Shown here piece by piece: positions 1 to 12,236 of a DNA stretch of 64,000 bases. The translations under genes and the position numbers were made by a program. The stretch's first letter is position 1. The number at the start of each line of letters is the position of its first letter. The stretch spans positions 132,861,139 to 132,925,138 of the forward strand of contig NC_044983.1 in NCBI RefSeq assembly GCF_008728515.1. Direction: 5' to 3'. The DNA comes from Papio anubis (Eukaryota; Chordata; Mammalia; Primates; Cercopithecidae). The notes under the pieces were generated by a model. It was not told the origin of the DNA. It saw only the letters and a list, made by a program, of their open reading frames with translations, and made no database searches.

Positions 1-209
1 GTAGACTTACCTAAGAATAAATGCCTGAAAGAGTCTTGTGTTCTTTGTGACAATCATGAGAGTATATACTCACACTTCCCTTGCAGAAAGATTGTGCCAG
101 TCCCCTTTGGGAAGCAGTAAGCTAACATCCTCTAGCTCAGCAAGGTCAGGATCCACTGCAGTGTTAGAGCTATCCCACACTCTTCCCAGGCAGTACACAG
201 ATAATGACT

Positions 210-740
210 GAGGAAGGTGGCAGTGACTGAATTATCTATTACCATGTAATAAATTATCCCCAAATGCAGCAGGTCCAAAGAAGAATTAATTATTATTCCT
301 GTGTGTATGAAATTTGAGTGTGGCTTACCTCAGTAGTCTGATTCAGTCTCCTAAGGCTGCTGTCAAAATGCAGCTCTGGCTGCTATCATTGGGTGGTTGA
401 TGGGTCTGGAGGTTCTGCTGCCAAAATGCCTCACTCATTTTACTGTTGGAAGAAGCTCCAGATCCTGGCAAACTGGAGCTCCCTCGGGACTGCTTGAGTG
501 TTTTCACAACATGGCAGCTGGCTTTTCCCTCTGTAGGTCACCTTTGCGCCATGAGCTCCCAACAAGCAGGCTGAGACTCTCTCAGTTGCACCATAGTCTG
601 TGGCTCTTCTACTCAATTCTCTTTCCATCTCTACTATGGGCTGAAGCTCTCCCTGCCCATGCTTGCCCAGTCTTTCACAGTCAGAAGCCTCCAAACATTG
701 TCACACATTCTTACTTTATCTTGGATTCTGCTTTCTAGAG
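210..740. repeat. Old interspersed-repeat-like sequence, family unassigned
   Basis: The text resembles a widespread old mammalian repeat: an opening like 'taataaattatccccaaa' and an internal 'cacaacatggcagctggct'. Similar wording occurs near 23560 and 46930. Short open frames on both strands here have no protein-like composition and I do not regard them as genes. I cannot name the family. Confidence 0.35.
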
Positions 741-1779
741 GACTAAGCACACTCAATAATTTAATTTATAAATGTACCATCATCACAATAAAAATATCAG
801 ACATGTTTCCTTTGAAATGCATACATATATGAAATAAAAACCAGTAATATGAATAAAAATTTGAAATTCATATACATTTATATTCATATACAAGGGTTGT
901 TGGATTTCTATGAATACAGAATACAATAATTAAGGAAAGTCTGTTTAAGAACTACAGCAGAAAACCATCCTGAACAGGTCATAAGGCATATTATATTATA
1001 ATGCTTCAAAACAATTAAAACTAGAAATAATAAGATGAAAAAATACATAAAATCTAGAAATATTTTGAAATCAATACGGAGTTTAAATATATGATAAATT
1101 TAACTTTTAAAATTGAAGTGGGAATGACAGTTTTTTTTTAGCAATTGGGTTTGAACAACTGAAGAGTTATATTGATGAAACTTAGCAGGATACGCCAGTA
1201 AAATTTCAAATAGATAAAAATTTCACTGTAAAATATGAAGTCATATAAGTATTAGAATAAAACAATATTAATTCCCTTATAAATTTGAAGTAAAGAACAT
1301 CTTTTTTAAACTAATTCAAACTATAGAAGTTGTTAAATTGATACATTTAATTCTTTTGATATAAAAACAGTAAATACAAAAGAAAAAAAATCACCGTAAA
1401 TAATGTCAGGGAAAAAAAAGAAAAATCTGATACAAAATATTTTCAACTTCAGGATGACCTGAAGTTCAACAACTGAGATTATCACCTTGATTTCTAAGAA
1501 CTAGAAAACAATTTTAAAAATCCAAAGCAGGATAAAGACAAACATGTATATACACACTTACTCACCCACAAATTACAAATTGCCAGTACACACAGTACAT
1601 AATATATTCACCTTTCTCTAGAGGAGAGAAAAGCAACTTAAAAATATACTGAGATACCCTTTCTCCGTTATCAGATTTTTGGTGGCAATGCTGAAGAAAC
1701 AAGAACTTTGCTACCTAGCTGGTTAGAATGCAAAACGGTGTAAGCCCATGGAGGGCAGGTTTACGATACCTGTCAAAAT
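741..1779. other. AT-rich non-coding stretch
   Basis: About 1 kb of A/T-rich sequence with many short poly-A and poly-T runs. I see no coding frame, RNA gene or clear repeat consensus. Confidence 0.6.
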
Positions 1780-2490
1780 TTATTTTTCATTTGTCCCCAC
1801 AATCCCATTTCTGTTGCCTTATCCTACATAGTCACCTGTGCATGTGTGTGTACAGGTATGTTCATTGTAGCATTGCTCATAATCACAAAATATTATCATC
1901 CACCCAAATGTCCCTCTACACTCAGTCAATTCTTACTGTGCCTCTGTTAAAAACCAACCTTAAATGCGATATAAAATCAAAAGCAAGACATTCCTCTATG
2001 TACTGTTATAGAAAGCATTATGAGATACTGGCCGGGCGCAGTGACTCAAGCATGTAATCCCATCACTTTGGGAGGCCAAGGCGGGCAGATCACCCAAGGC
2101 CAGGAGTTCGAGACCAGCCTGACCAACACGGCGAAACTCCATCTCTACTAAAAATACAAAAAAATTAGCCAGGTGTGGTGGTGGGCACATGTAATCCCAG
2201 CCACTTCGGAGGCTGAGGCAGGAGACTCACTTGAACCCGGGAGGTGGAGGCTGCGGTGAGTCAAGATTGCACCATTGCACTCTAGCCTGGGCAACAAGGG
2301 TGAAACTCTCTCTCAGGAAAAAAAAAAAAAAAAAAAAGGAAGTATTACAAGATACATTAAGTGAAAGCAGCAAGGTTTCGTATAGTGTATATAAATTAGT
2401 ACTTTTGGGATAAAAATGAAGGGTGGTAAGAACATGTACTCATATTTGCTTTTGTTTTTATGAAAGGACAATGCAAGAACACACACAGAG
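1780..2490 (+). mobile_element. Old L1 3' fragment, interrupted by an Alu
   Basis: Text at 1790-1920 matches the end of L1 ORF2 ('aatcccatttctg', 'atgttcattgtagcattgctc', 'acccaaatgtccct'). After the Alu, 2350-2480 matches an old L1 3' end ('aagatacattaagtgaaa', 'gtactcatatttgcttttg'). The two parts read on in the same direction across the Alu, so I infer one old L1M-type fragment. Confidence 0.55.
2030..2337 (+). mobile_element. Alu SINE
   Basis: Full dimeric Alu starting at 'ggccgggcgcagtgactca', with A-box and B-box regions, middle linker, right monomer and a terminal A-run (2318-2337). Diverged target-site duplications flank it (about 2011-2029 and 2338-2356; 'gaaagcattatgagatact' against 'ggaagtattacaagataca'), consistent with an AluS-age insertion into older L1 DNA. 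Confidence 0.97.
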
Positions 2491-4400
2491 AAACAAACAT
2501 GGGGACTTTCACAGGAGAGGAAAGACACTGCATTGCTAGGGAGAAAAGCAGGAACAGAGACTATTGATTCTGCCTGTACTTTCCTTACATTGTTTTGGAT
2601 CCTTAATCAAATAAATGCACTCTTCCTTTAAAAATTAAGCTAAGTGCTGGAGGCAATTGTTCCTCTTCATCCTGCTCTCAGATCATATTCATATACACAC
2701 ACACCTATTACACAGATATTTATCACATTCTTTAGAGAGCTCCCTACACAGTGTAAGATGCCATAGAATACATCTATGAAGAAGATGTGCACAGGTGTTA
2801 TGAAATATCTCTGTTTTGTAAAATTAATGGTGTTTGCCAGTTCTGATACTTGACTTTGATTTACAGCATGCTGAATATTGATATGGGTCGTTAGGCCTTT
2901 GCTAGGAGTCTCATCAGACCAAAGGAAGGCGACAAGAGGAATATATCCACCAATCCTGCTTCTATGGTACAGTACACTTAGTAACACACAACTGGAACTT
3001 TTCTAAACAGGAGACAGAATTCATTCAACAGTGCACCATCAAAGGGGCTAAGGGCACGTGGGTGAAGGAGGGACATGAGAAGGTGCACAGAGGATGTGAT
3101 GTCAGAAGGGAGCCTGTCCTTAAAGGGAAAGATGCCATTAAGCCAGGAAAAAAGGATACAGGGTGTGTTCTGGGCAGAGACCTGTGTACATAAACATACC
3201 CAGGCTTCAAAAAACTACCTTAGTTAATGGAGCTCTACAAGATTTTACTGGGTTTAAGCCTGAAAAACATAAAGAGATGTGACGCCTCTTTCTAATGAAG
3301 AAATTTGTCCAATGAGGTGAAGAAGTTTAGAATTATAGGAACTGGGAAACTGAATGAAAATATTAACCAGGGAAAGAGTAGAACTGTATTGGAGCTTTAG
3401 ACAGAGATATTGGAAAAGAAAAAAAAATAAAAATAAAAAACTCAGACTAAGGAAGGAAATTTAGTAAAAGTTTACCAGCACTCAAACATACAAAGCTTCA
3501 AAACTAGGAAACTCAGTGAGCCATTTCTGTGTTCTAAGACAGGAAAACCAGAATGCACAAATGCAGCATTGTCAGCTGGCATTCTTCCAGGAGGCCTTGC
3601 CGAGGTCTTGGTCAATCCACAGCGACTGAGTCCATTCCTTCATTGACCTTCCCCTGTGCTACCTCGTGGCCACCCGCTAAAAGTCACTTCATTGTCTTCC
3701 AACTCCATCTCCCTGGTCTTAATCAGGAGCAAGGCAGCAATTTTAAGAAAATAGAAAACCCTTTCATGTCTAACTTCATGCCTGCGTGAATTTCTTAGAA
3801 TGCTTTTAGTGGAGAATTCCATTTGGCTGAAAGAGAAAATATAAGATGCTATGAAATGCAGGGTTAGGATAAGTAAATTGAAGCTATTATATTTCCTATT
3901 CCCTTAGTATCATCTTAGCATTAATAGATCCCTGACCTCGAAAATTGGGGGTCTTGTTACTTTTTTTATGCTCATTACTATTGTCTATGCTTCTCCGCCA
4001 GTCAAATTTATTTGGGAAGGAACCTTGAAAAAGCTTTCTAATCAGCCTTCACAGCAATGTTTTTATATATGTTAATTCATTTTCCCCATGTCCTTTGTTG
4101 CTATGAGATTTGTATTTTTGGTTTAAAGTGGAAAATCACCATGCATTGCAGAGCTACTTTTCCCCAATACCAGCACTTACCAGCTGCGGTCTAGTATTTT
4201 TTTTTAAAAAGCATTTTCCAGTCTGGCTTATCTACATTTCCTGGCACCAAATATTTACAGAGTGTCTCACTGGCATGCATATCTTAAAATGTATTTTGTA
4301 TCTTATCTGTTGACTACTGGATAATATTTTAAAACTTATTTTGCTGTTTTCTAACTGTAAATGTAATTTTAAAGACTAGAGATTCAGAAAATAGTGATTT
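2491..4400. other. No gene or clear repeat seen
   Basis: Mixed-composition sequence. The short open frames at 2667-2987 and 3553-3789 have no recognisable domain and no start or splice context that I trust. Confidence 0.5.
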
Positions 4401-4410
4401 AGAAATGTAA

Positions 4411-4489
4411 TGATGGAAGAAAGAAGGAAAGAGGAGATGGAAAGAAGAAGGGAGGAAGGGAGGAAAGAAAAAAGTAAAAAAAAAAAAAG
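4411..4489 (+). repeat. Purine-rich (GGAA/GAAA) low-complexity tract ending in poly-A
   Basis: Roughly 80 bases almost entirely of A and G, with GGAAG/GAAAG-like units, ending in a run of A. It is a polypurine tract of the kind able to form triplex DNA. No function is implied. Confidence 0.85.
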
Positions 4490-4509
4490 TGCTAACTGAA
4501 GAACGATGG

Positions 4510-5215
4510 GGTTCATTAATTTGGAAAGGAGGCTTTTATTTGTCATAAAGGGTTGCGGCCTTCAGAGTGGCCATTCTGACAGGCTGGGAAGCACAGCCTC
4601 TGGCCAGAAGCCAGAAACAGACACTTTGAAGGAGGGGCAAAAAGAACAGGGATTTACGCTGAGCAGAGTGGCCAAATATACATCTTTAGTAAGCTATAGG
4701 AAGAGTCATGAAAATTTATAACAGGAGAAACATGCACGTGTGCAATTGAGCTTCATGCACCTTCATGAGACCCATGTTTTAAAAAGGCAGTGTTAGCATC
4801 AGCCTAATCCAAGGATGGAGTTTTCGGTCCTCTGACGTCAACAGGTGAAGGAGATGACACAAAATCCCTTAATGCACATTCTTCATAGACTGGCCAGAAC
4901 CAATTCGTGGCCCATGGCATTTTATCAGGTCAAAAAGGAGAAGAAGCCTCAGGCCCTTGGTTGATAATTATATCAGTGGTAGAGACTTTTGGAAGGGCTG
5001 GTTTCCATTAAGCCCTCAGGGAAAGAAGGCCAATCATGGTTAACCAGGGAGGAGGTACACAGAGGTGTGTCTGATCCCCCATTCTGTCCTGGCTGAGGAC
5101 TCAGTTTTTAAGGTTATGCTGCTATCCTCTTGGCCAAGACTGGTCTGTTCAGTCGGTTGAAGAGCTTAGAATTTTATTTTTAGGTTACAAAAGGAAGAAA
5201 ATAAGGAAGAAAAAC
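4510..5215. repeat. Possible LTR/endogenous-retrovirus-like fragment, unassigned
   Basis: This is less AT-rich than its surroundings, with phrases such as 'ccaatcatggttaaccaggg' and 'ctgatcccccattctgtcct' that resemble degraded ERV1 sequence. There is no long open frame and no paired LTRs can be delimited. Treat the family call as a guess. Confidence 0.25.
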
Positions 5216-6285
5216 AAATAATTAAGCTTACTCTCACAGGGATGAAATTACTAGTAACATACTAGTGGATATGCTTACAACATTTGTAAGGCTGGTACCT
5301 TAGGTGCACATGGAAGCCCATATAACATATATCTAAATATCTAAGCATAAGTCAAACAAACCTACTGACAATAAATGTATATATGCTTTTCTTTCTACCT
5401 TGAAAAATAAATCTAAACAATGGCTGCAAGTTCAAATTCAAATATTGAAATGCCAGGTCCTAGAAGTTTCTCACCTTAGCATAGCAGCATGGAGGGGGCC
5501 TTGTCTTCCTCTGGTCTCTGCACTGACCTCTTCCACAGGGGGCCTCACGGAAGCCTTTGCCCATTCCACTTAATCCAGTCAGCAAGTTCAAGTCTTGATC
5601 ATAGCTTCCAAAATAGCTGCATCTAGGTCACTTTCTAGTGGTATGATTCACACTTGAAAAGACAAATTTGGGCAAGAGGCTAGAACCTTTGAAGCAGGAA
5701 CTTTTGGAGTCCTGGGTAACTAAGACATTATAAGGAAGGTAGGGTAAGGGGGTCTCCAAATAGGTACATGTCTTTGGCCCCACAGACACTTATGTGGGCA
5801 GAGGTAAGTTTTGAAGAAAGCCCAGAATAGAGTTTCTATTCCAAGAGTCTGATGCCTGTCAGTATTGCATGCTGGTATAGTGTTTCAGGTTTTCTATTAC
5901 ATGTACAACTTGCATGTTGCTTTATTCAAAATCATTTCTGATAGCATTACATATTGTAGTAAGCATTTATATGGCTGCAAAGATGCAAAGACAACCTTGA
6001 TGTATAATAATTTAATTTTCCAAATCGTCTTGTAGATTTAAATTATATACATAATTTTTGTCTGGTATACACAGTGTCAACAAAGTACATATAGGGTGCA
6101 AAAAATTTCCCCCATTAAAATATGTATTCAACAGATTTCTAGTCATTAACTTCAAGAATGTGTGGAAAGTAGAAAAGTTGAAATTGTGAAGATTTTAGAC
6201 AATTCTGTCAAGAAGCATGGCTATGAGGGAGCAGTAAAGTACTTGGTGTTATTAGGAGAGAAACTTGGGGTAGAAGTAGGCATTT
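5216..6285. other. No gene or clear repeat seen
   Basis: Apparently unique, AT-rich DNA. Several stretches (for example 5460-5600) are closer to balanced composition, but none has a coding frame. Confidence 0.5.
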
Positions 6286-6290
6286 GGGGG

Positions 6291-6328
6291 TGTGTGTGTG
6301 TGTGTGTGTGAGACAGAGAGAGAGAGAC

Positions 6329-6365
<37 letters not shown>
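6291..6365 (+). repeat. Compound (TG)n(GA)n microsatellite
   Basis: About ten TG units run directly into a GA tract of about 55 bases with a few GACA interruptions. The junction of an alternating purine-pyrimidine tract with a polypurine tract is visible by eye. Confidence 0.97.
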
Positions 6366-6368
<3 letters not shown>

Positions 6369-8730
6369 GTTATATGATAGTAATGAAAATACACCACTCA
6401 CCACTAAAATTGAAACCCCTCTAGATGTGGGGACTGTGGAGGAGGCAATGTGAAGTCATGGAGAAGGTAGAATGTGATCTAATCCAAGAAAGAATAAAAT
6501 GATAGGGAGGAGAAGCCCTTAATCACTCCACCATTCCAAAAGTGGATAAGGAAATGCAACAGGACATGAGTCGTGACACATTTGGATATTTGGTTTCAGT
6601 TAGTTGCAGCAGAGTCCCAAGCACAGACACAATTCTCAATAAGATGTTACAGAGTCATTGAACTGTAGTTTTATTTTCTCTGTGAATTGCAGCTGATGTC
6701 ATCAGGTGAGACTGGGTTGGAGCAGAGAGATGAGAGGTCTGAATATTGGTGAGAATTTTCTTAAAATACATTGTAGAGAATAGGATAAAACGCTGGTTAA
6801 GGACTTTCTTCTGGGTTATCTGGACAAGATCAGGATTTTATTCCATGTTGGCCAAGGTTTTGAGTAGCATGGAGGGCAGATTGGTGTGAATTTTTTTCAG
6901 TACAACTCAGTATTCTGAAAGTATCCAGGGATCCTGGAGAGAGATGGCATAATACAAGTTGATGTTGTCCCAGTTTCTAAAAAAAAAGCAAAACAAAACA
7001 ACATTGAAATAAAGAGTTTAGAGAATGGCCAAGGGAAGTTAAATTTATGGACCACAAATGCTAAGCTAAAAGCAAGTGAAGACAAGGCATTTTATAAATA
7101 GAAAAAAAGGGATTAGGAATGAGTAAAGAACTGAGGACTTTTAAAAAAGCTTTTATATTGGTACTCTGAAAAAAAAAAATCTCATCCTAGTTGCGTCTCT
7201 TTCTCTCATTGCTGGTCTTTCAATATTTTTTTAGTCTCTCACGAGATTCCCTATCTCCCTCCACTCTACTGTGTCTATATTATAAAATCCTCTATTTTAT
7301 AAAATCCTCTTGTGATCCCTGTCCAGGCTGAAATTGTGTTCTTTCTCGAAGACTCTGTGTCACCTGCCACCTTGACAAGTGGATACTAGCCATTCTTCTA
7401 TTGCTTATAAACTGCTTACTCAAGAAAGATGACGTGAGATTTTTGTTCTCATACAAGAGCAAAGGCCACGGTGTTTGCTTTACTTGTAATTTTCCACAGA
7501 CAAAGGCACTATTTAAAGAATAATGTTGGTACAATTAAAAGCCTATACTAGAAATGAGCTGATCCATCTCTATTAACTCCCCATCCTATGAGAATCACAT
7601 CATCTGGGTAATTATTAAACCATGAATGTGAATTTAGTTAATGTCCTCATCCTCCACATAGTATCTTATACGAAATCACTTCTTGGTCCTTGAAAGTGGT
7701 TTTTAAGCAATCTTTGAACCTTGCGGTGTGGGGATGCCTTAAATATCAGTAAATCACAGGCATGTTTTTATGCATTATTGATTTTCTATTGTCATTTACT
7801 ACTTCATTATGTTTGGGGAGTTTATTATTTATAATCCCAGCGAGGCAACTCAACAAGGTTGCCACAAATCAAGCCGGTGCCTCTCCAACTAGCTGTCACA
7901 ATTCTTTATGACCAGCCTGGGAATTTACATGATCATATCACATTCCTAACTTAATTTCAAAGTACAGTACAGATAAACTACCCAGTAATGTAAGAGGTGC
8001 TTAGCACTTCTCATTGAATATAAGCCTCAGGCATTACAGGAATGCATTATGAAACTACAGGGTACCAAGATTCTGTTCTCTAAGTGGTGAGTCCATAAAA
8101 GCCTCAGATTGTTTCAAGCTACGTATCTTAGAAGAGGGAACACAGTTTGTCTTGTGTAGAAAAAAAGTCTTAGGATTGTTCTAAAGCACTCAATTAAGAG
8201 TCCAAAAAATTTAAAAGTTCTGGTGAAATTAAACATAAAGAATACATGACCCAGGAAGAAAATAATAAATACTCTGGGATTTATGAAGTTTTAACATTTT
8301 AAAAGGTATATAATTATTATTTTGTATTCCAGAAAAGGCACCAAAACCATTAGATGCAAGTTTCAGAACATGACATTTATAATCAGCATAAGAAAGGGAG
8401 TTTCTAGTTAAACAGAAATGCAAAATTAGTGACCTTTTTTAAAGCAAGTTTTTGGGTTGCTCCAAAAATGCTTATTCTTAGAATAGATCATGAACATTCA
8501 CCCTTTAATACCTGTAAACTCAGTAGAGAAAGGTGTCTAATTTTTGTGCTCGTTGCTGTTTTTGTTATTTCATTTATTAATATTGAATGGAATGGATATG
8601 AGAATCGGGAAGAGATAATGAAAACTGAGGGAACTTGTGATTATAAAAATGTGACTAAGTAGTAATTAAGAGACTTTTATGACTCTTTATTCTATATAAC
8701 CTTAATAACATATAGAAGATAAAAATTGTA
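6366..8730. other. No gene or clear repeat seen
   Basis: About 2.4 kb of AT-rich sequence. A small direct duplication of 'ttataaaatcctct' lies near 7281-7311. The frames at 7292-7534, 8229-8423 and 8429-8662 have no protein-like pattern that I recognise. Confidence 0.5.
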
Positions 8731-8773
8731 TCCATCAGGATTCATCCACAGAAGCAGAACTACTTTATACATT

Positions 8774-8832
8774 TGTGTACGTGTGTTTGTGTGTGTGCAT
8801 GAGAGAGAGAGAGGAGAGAAAGAGAGAGAGAC
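8774..8832 (+). repeat. (TG)n(AG)n compound microsatellite
   Basis: An imperfect TG tract is followed by an AG tract with one GGAG interruption. Confidence 0.9.
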
Positions 8833-8956
8833 ACCCCACAGTCTGCCCTCTGTGCTGTTCTGAACCTTCATAAAAATATAACAGATATTCCATTTTTACC
8901 AATGTCCAGATAACCTGGAAGAGATTCCTTAGCTAGGTTTTCTCCTATTCTCCACT

Positions 8957-8974
8957 ATACATACATATATACAT

Positions 8975-9006
<32 letters not shown>
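8957..9006 (+). repeat. (TACA)/(CA)/(TA) compound microsatellite
   Basis: TACA-like units lead into about ten CA units and then a TA run, followed by a T-rich tract. Confidence 0.92.
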
Positions 9007-9939
9007 TTTTTTCTTTTTTTTCCCACCATTCTTCACTCCACTCATCTCTCTGTTCTATACCAGTCTCAGCTGATTACTTACTCTCCAGTTCACAGGGAAA
9101 GTGAAACTATAGTTCAATGACTATATAACTTATCATTGAGAATTGTGTCAGTGCTGAGGACTCTTGTTTTAACTTCCTGAGATTGAATATCAAATGCATC
9201 AGGATCCTGTGATAGATATAAAGATAAATTTGTCAAAAGAATTTTGACTTACACAATTGTTGAGTTGCTTGGGCAGTCTCTGTAAGCTGACTTTCTGGAT
9301 ATGATGCTAGAGCTTGGAGACAACTGGACAGATCATCCGGAAGGGAAGGTAGTGTAAAGCGGTAGAGAACTAAAGCAGGGTGCAATCTGCAGGCATGAGC
9401 TGGAAACCCATGGGGAAGGAGTGAAACCCACATCACTTACTTCTGCCTCTACCCTGGGTTACACATGTACCCTGCAGGATTTGGACCCCTTTGTTAAACA
9501 CCTAAACACACATACTCTTGACCCAAGAGTTGGAGAAGCACAAGGAGAAGACAAAAGAAGGTAGAGAAGTTGCTGCTTCATACCAATGAGGTAAATCAGT
9601 AGATCAACAACAAAACACATGGCTGAATAGAAGGGTGTTGTATCCTTTCTGTCCTACAAATCTCCTGAGAATTTTACTTGTAGACCACATTATATGAGCA
9701 CATGCAAGAAACAGGATTCTGAAAAAGGTAGTCAGCCTCGCTGTGAAGTGGATGTATCACAAAGTCACTGAAAACTCATATTCCATTTCAAATATGAAAA
9801 AAGTGGTGTGAAGGATAGTTACAATTATAAGAGTTACACCCTCTGTTAGAATGTGGATGGACCTACACTACTGCATGTATCAAGAGTAAGAAAATTGGAA
9901 CTTCAAGCATACAAACACAAAAACTAGATTTAACCAGAA

Positions 9940-10380
9940 TATTTTATTTGTCCTCTCTTACTTTAGACTAAAAATGCAGGCAGTTGATCTTCAGTTTCTG
10001 CTGTGGCCTATATACAAGGATTAGCTAGTGTAATTGACCTGCTTCAGGTACTTAATCATATAGAAAATATTCTTGATCTTGTCAGATAGATCTGCTATGC
10101 AAAGCCTCATGTCTTCTGGGGATTTTGAATCTCTGGCGTCATTCTCAGATGATAAGAATCTACTTAAGTTCTTCATTACATCTTGATCTTGCATTTTCAC
10201 TTTCTCTTCCTTGTTTTTCTCCTTCACCTCGGCATTTCATGGTCTCTTATTTCTGGTGCAATCTTAGATTTAAAAAGATACTCTCCCCTCACCAAATTAA
10301 AACCCACAGAGACTTCATCAACTGTATCAGACCTTTGACCACTCAGAGGAGAAAGACCAGACATTTGCCTTTCCTCCATA
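9940..10380 (-). pseudogene. Unrecognised coding-like sequence, two frames joined by a frameshift
   Basis: On the minus strand an ATG at about 10379 opens a 53-codon frame that closes at a TGA near 10221. An overlapping frame, open from about 10237, continues for about 72 codons and stops at 10021-10023. Both stretches look protein-like: they are rich in charged residues, and the end is an amphipathic segment (around 'LCIADLSDKIKNIFYMIKYL'). An AATAAA lies about 75 bases after the stop (9943-9948 on the complement). The simplest reading is one coding region of roughly 125 codons with a 1-nt shift near 10225-10235, either a decayed gene or a retrocopy. No poly-A tail is visible after the AATAAA and I see no good splice acceptor. 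I do not recognise the protein, and chance open frames remain possible. Confidence 0.4.
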
Positions 10381-10479
10381 TTTTACATTATTCTCTTAGG
10401 TGTGGTAAAGCTTCTCCTGTTTTTAATCATTTTTTATGTTTTTTTTTTTACCATGGCTATTTCATAATTCATTTTTATT

Positions 10480-10612
10480 CATTGATTTATTTAACAGACA
10501 CACATTGAGTGTATACCATGCATACACACTGAGAATACTAAAATGAGATGTCCTCAAGAATACACATTAGATGGGAGGTAGATAAGTAAATGAATGATAC
10601 AAAACCAGTTAC
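10480..10612 (-). mobile_element. L2-like fragment
   Basis: 'ttatttaacagacacacattgagtg...' followed by 'aaaatgagatgtcctcaag' resembles the complement of the L2 3' end, where the family has the complement of an AATAAATATTTGTTGA-type ending. It is degraded. Confidence 0.4.
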
Positions 10613-10644
10613 CAAGCTAAATACAGCGCTATTAAAACAGAAAT

Positions 10645-10956
10645 CAGAGTCTGGGTATGGTGGCTTATGCCTGTAATCCCAGCACTTTGGGAGGCTGAGG
10701 TGGGTGGATCACCTGAGGTCAGCAGTTCTAGACTAGCGTGGCCAACATGGCAAAACCCCGTCTCAATTAAAAATACGAAAATTAGCTGGGCATGGTGGTG
10801 CGCACCTATAATCCTAGCTACTCGGGAGGCTGAGGCAGGAGAATCGCTTGAACCTAGGAAGCAGAGGCAGAGGTTGCAGTGAGCTGAGATTGCGCCTCCA
10901 GCCTGGGCAACATGAAAAAGATTGCGTCTAAGAAAAAAGAAAGAGAAAGAAAAAAG
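10645..10956 (+). mobile_element. Alu SINE
   Basis: Both monomers are present, ending in an A-rich AAAGAAAG tail. Perfect 11-bp target-site duplications 'aaaacagaaat' flank it (10634-10644 and 10957-10967). Open frames on both strands inside it (10609-10998, 10667-10882) are Alu artefacts. Confidence 0.96.
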
Positions 10957-10970
10957 AAAACAGAAATAAT

Positions 10971-11197
10971 AAGAAGAAGATGATTCCAGAGTAATCAAAG
11001 GTTACAGATAGTGAACATATCCTAATGATCGCCAAAGGTTGACCTGATCTTCCTTTATGACCTTGGTTTTTGTTCTACAAATGAAACCTTGTGCCTGATT
11101 CTGAAGCCGGTTCCTGCCTGGCCTAACCCCATCTCATGCAGAGTAAACTCATGACCTACAACTATAAGCATCGAGCTGTCAAATGAGCAAAAGTAAT
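10971..11197 (+). repeat. Dispersed duplication, copy 1 (about 225 bp)
   Basis: This segment, from about 'gaagaagatgattccagagt' to 'agcaaaagtaat', recurs at 12579-12800 with about ten differences by eye (about 95% identity). Homology stops sharply at both ends. It begins right after the Alu target-site duplication. The sequence is not one I recognise as a repeat family. Confidence 0.85.
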
Positions 11198-11404
11198 GAT
11201 TTCAGAAAAAAATGATCATTGGTAGTAGGGATAGAGTTAATGTATCAGAGAAGGCTTCCTAGCATTGGATAAGTTAAGCTGAAATTGTCATGGAGGATAA
11301 GATTGGCTTCTTGGCAAAAGGAAATGTATATGCAAATCTATAAAAATATAAGAAAAAGAGGGACATTCAAGACCATAAAGTTGCACTTAGGGGAAAAGTT
11401 AAAA

Positions 11405-11580
11405 GTAATAATAACACTTACAATCTTTGAGCACTTTTATTATAGCCAAGCAATATTCTAAGTTCTTATATGTGTTAACTAATACTAGCCAGAAATATAT
11501 GCATATATTCTATTAGTAATTTTCATCATCCTCATATTACAGATGAGAAAACTGAGTGACATTAAGTATGAGAAAAGCTT
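11405..11580 (+). mobile_element. MIR SINE fragment
   Basis: It contains the MIR core pattern: 'tgagcacttttattatagcc', 'aatattctaagttcttatat', and 'attacagatgagaaaactga' near its end. Confidence 0.8.
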
Positions 11581-11649
11581 AAGGAGAAAATCCAGGATAG
11601 GAACTCTTACCTCTTGACTCTATAACTTGAACTCTTAACCTTTGTTCTC

Positions 11650-12236
11650 AACATTGTGTGCCCATGAGTTTAGAGAGAAAGGCAAGCGTGGCTTATAGAA
11701 GCTCTGAAATCAATAGGCCTTGAGTGTCGGCCTTGAGTGTCAACCTTGATAGCAAACGTCCAAGTAATTGCAAACTGCAGAAAAGTGTGATCATATTTTT
11801 ATTTCTACATTTTCTCCTCAAGGCAGAGTGTATTTTGAATGGAAAGGAACTAAAGACAAGAACTCCGGATAGCAAAGTCTTAAAATTTAAGCAAACAGCA
11901 ATGAATAAGTTCCGGGGGAGGGGAAAAAAAAGCCAGTTACTGTAATAATGACAATTAAAGAAAAGATTAAGAGCTATTTATGAGAAAGAATGAACAAGGT
12001 CATTGGAAGTTAATAAATAAGCAGTAGATGAGATGACATGATTTCTGACTCTTGAGACCAAGTGGTACCACTACTCTATGATATAGAGAAGACAAGAAAT
12101 GTAGACTTTAAAAAAGCATTAATTCAGTTATGGCTATATTGGCATTGCGTGTTCTGTATTGCAGGTAAAGCCAACTGGAGACGTTTTGGATATCATGAAA
12201 AATGACACATCCAAAGTTCAGGAGAAGAAACTCGAT
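11650..12236. other. No gene or clear repeat seen
   Basis: AT-rich sequence up to the L1 target site. A short direct duplication of 'ccttgagtgtc' is present at 11718-11741. Confidence 0.5.

Larger units (their letters stand above)
8735..9680. repeat. Old interspersed repeat, unassigned, with embedded microsatellites
   Basis: It opens with 'atcaggattcatccacagaa' and carries internal text near 9570-9670 ('gctgcttcataccaatgagg', 'tcagtagatc', 'cctacaaatctcct') that recurs in the same order near 26910-27010. That identifies both as copies of one old repeat family. I cannot name it. Confidence 0.45.

Noticed and set aside
397..738. 113-codon plus-strand frame and overlapping minus-strand frame
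   Set aside because: There is no domain, no splice context, and old repeat-like DNA lies underneath. A chance frame is more likely.
10609..10998. 129-codon minus-strand frame with a protein-like appearance
   Set aside because: It lies within and around an Alu. The peptide is the familiar antisense-Alu translation.
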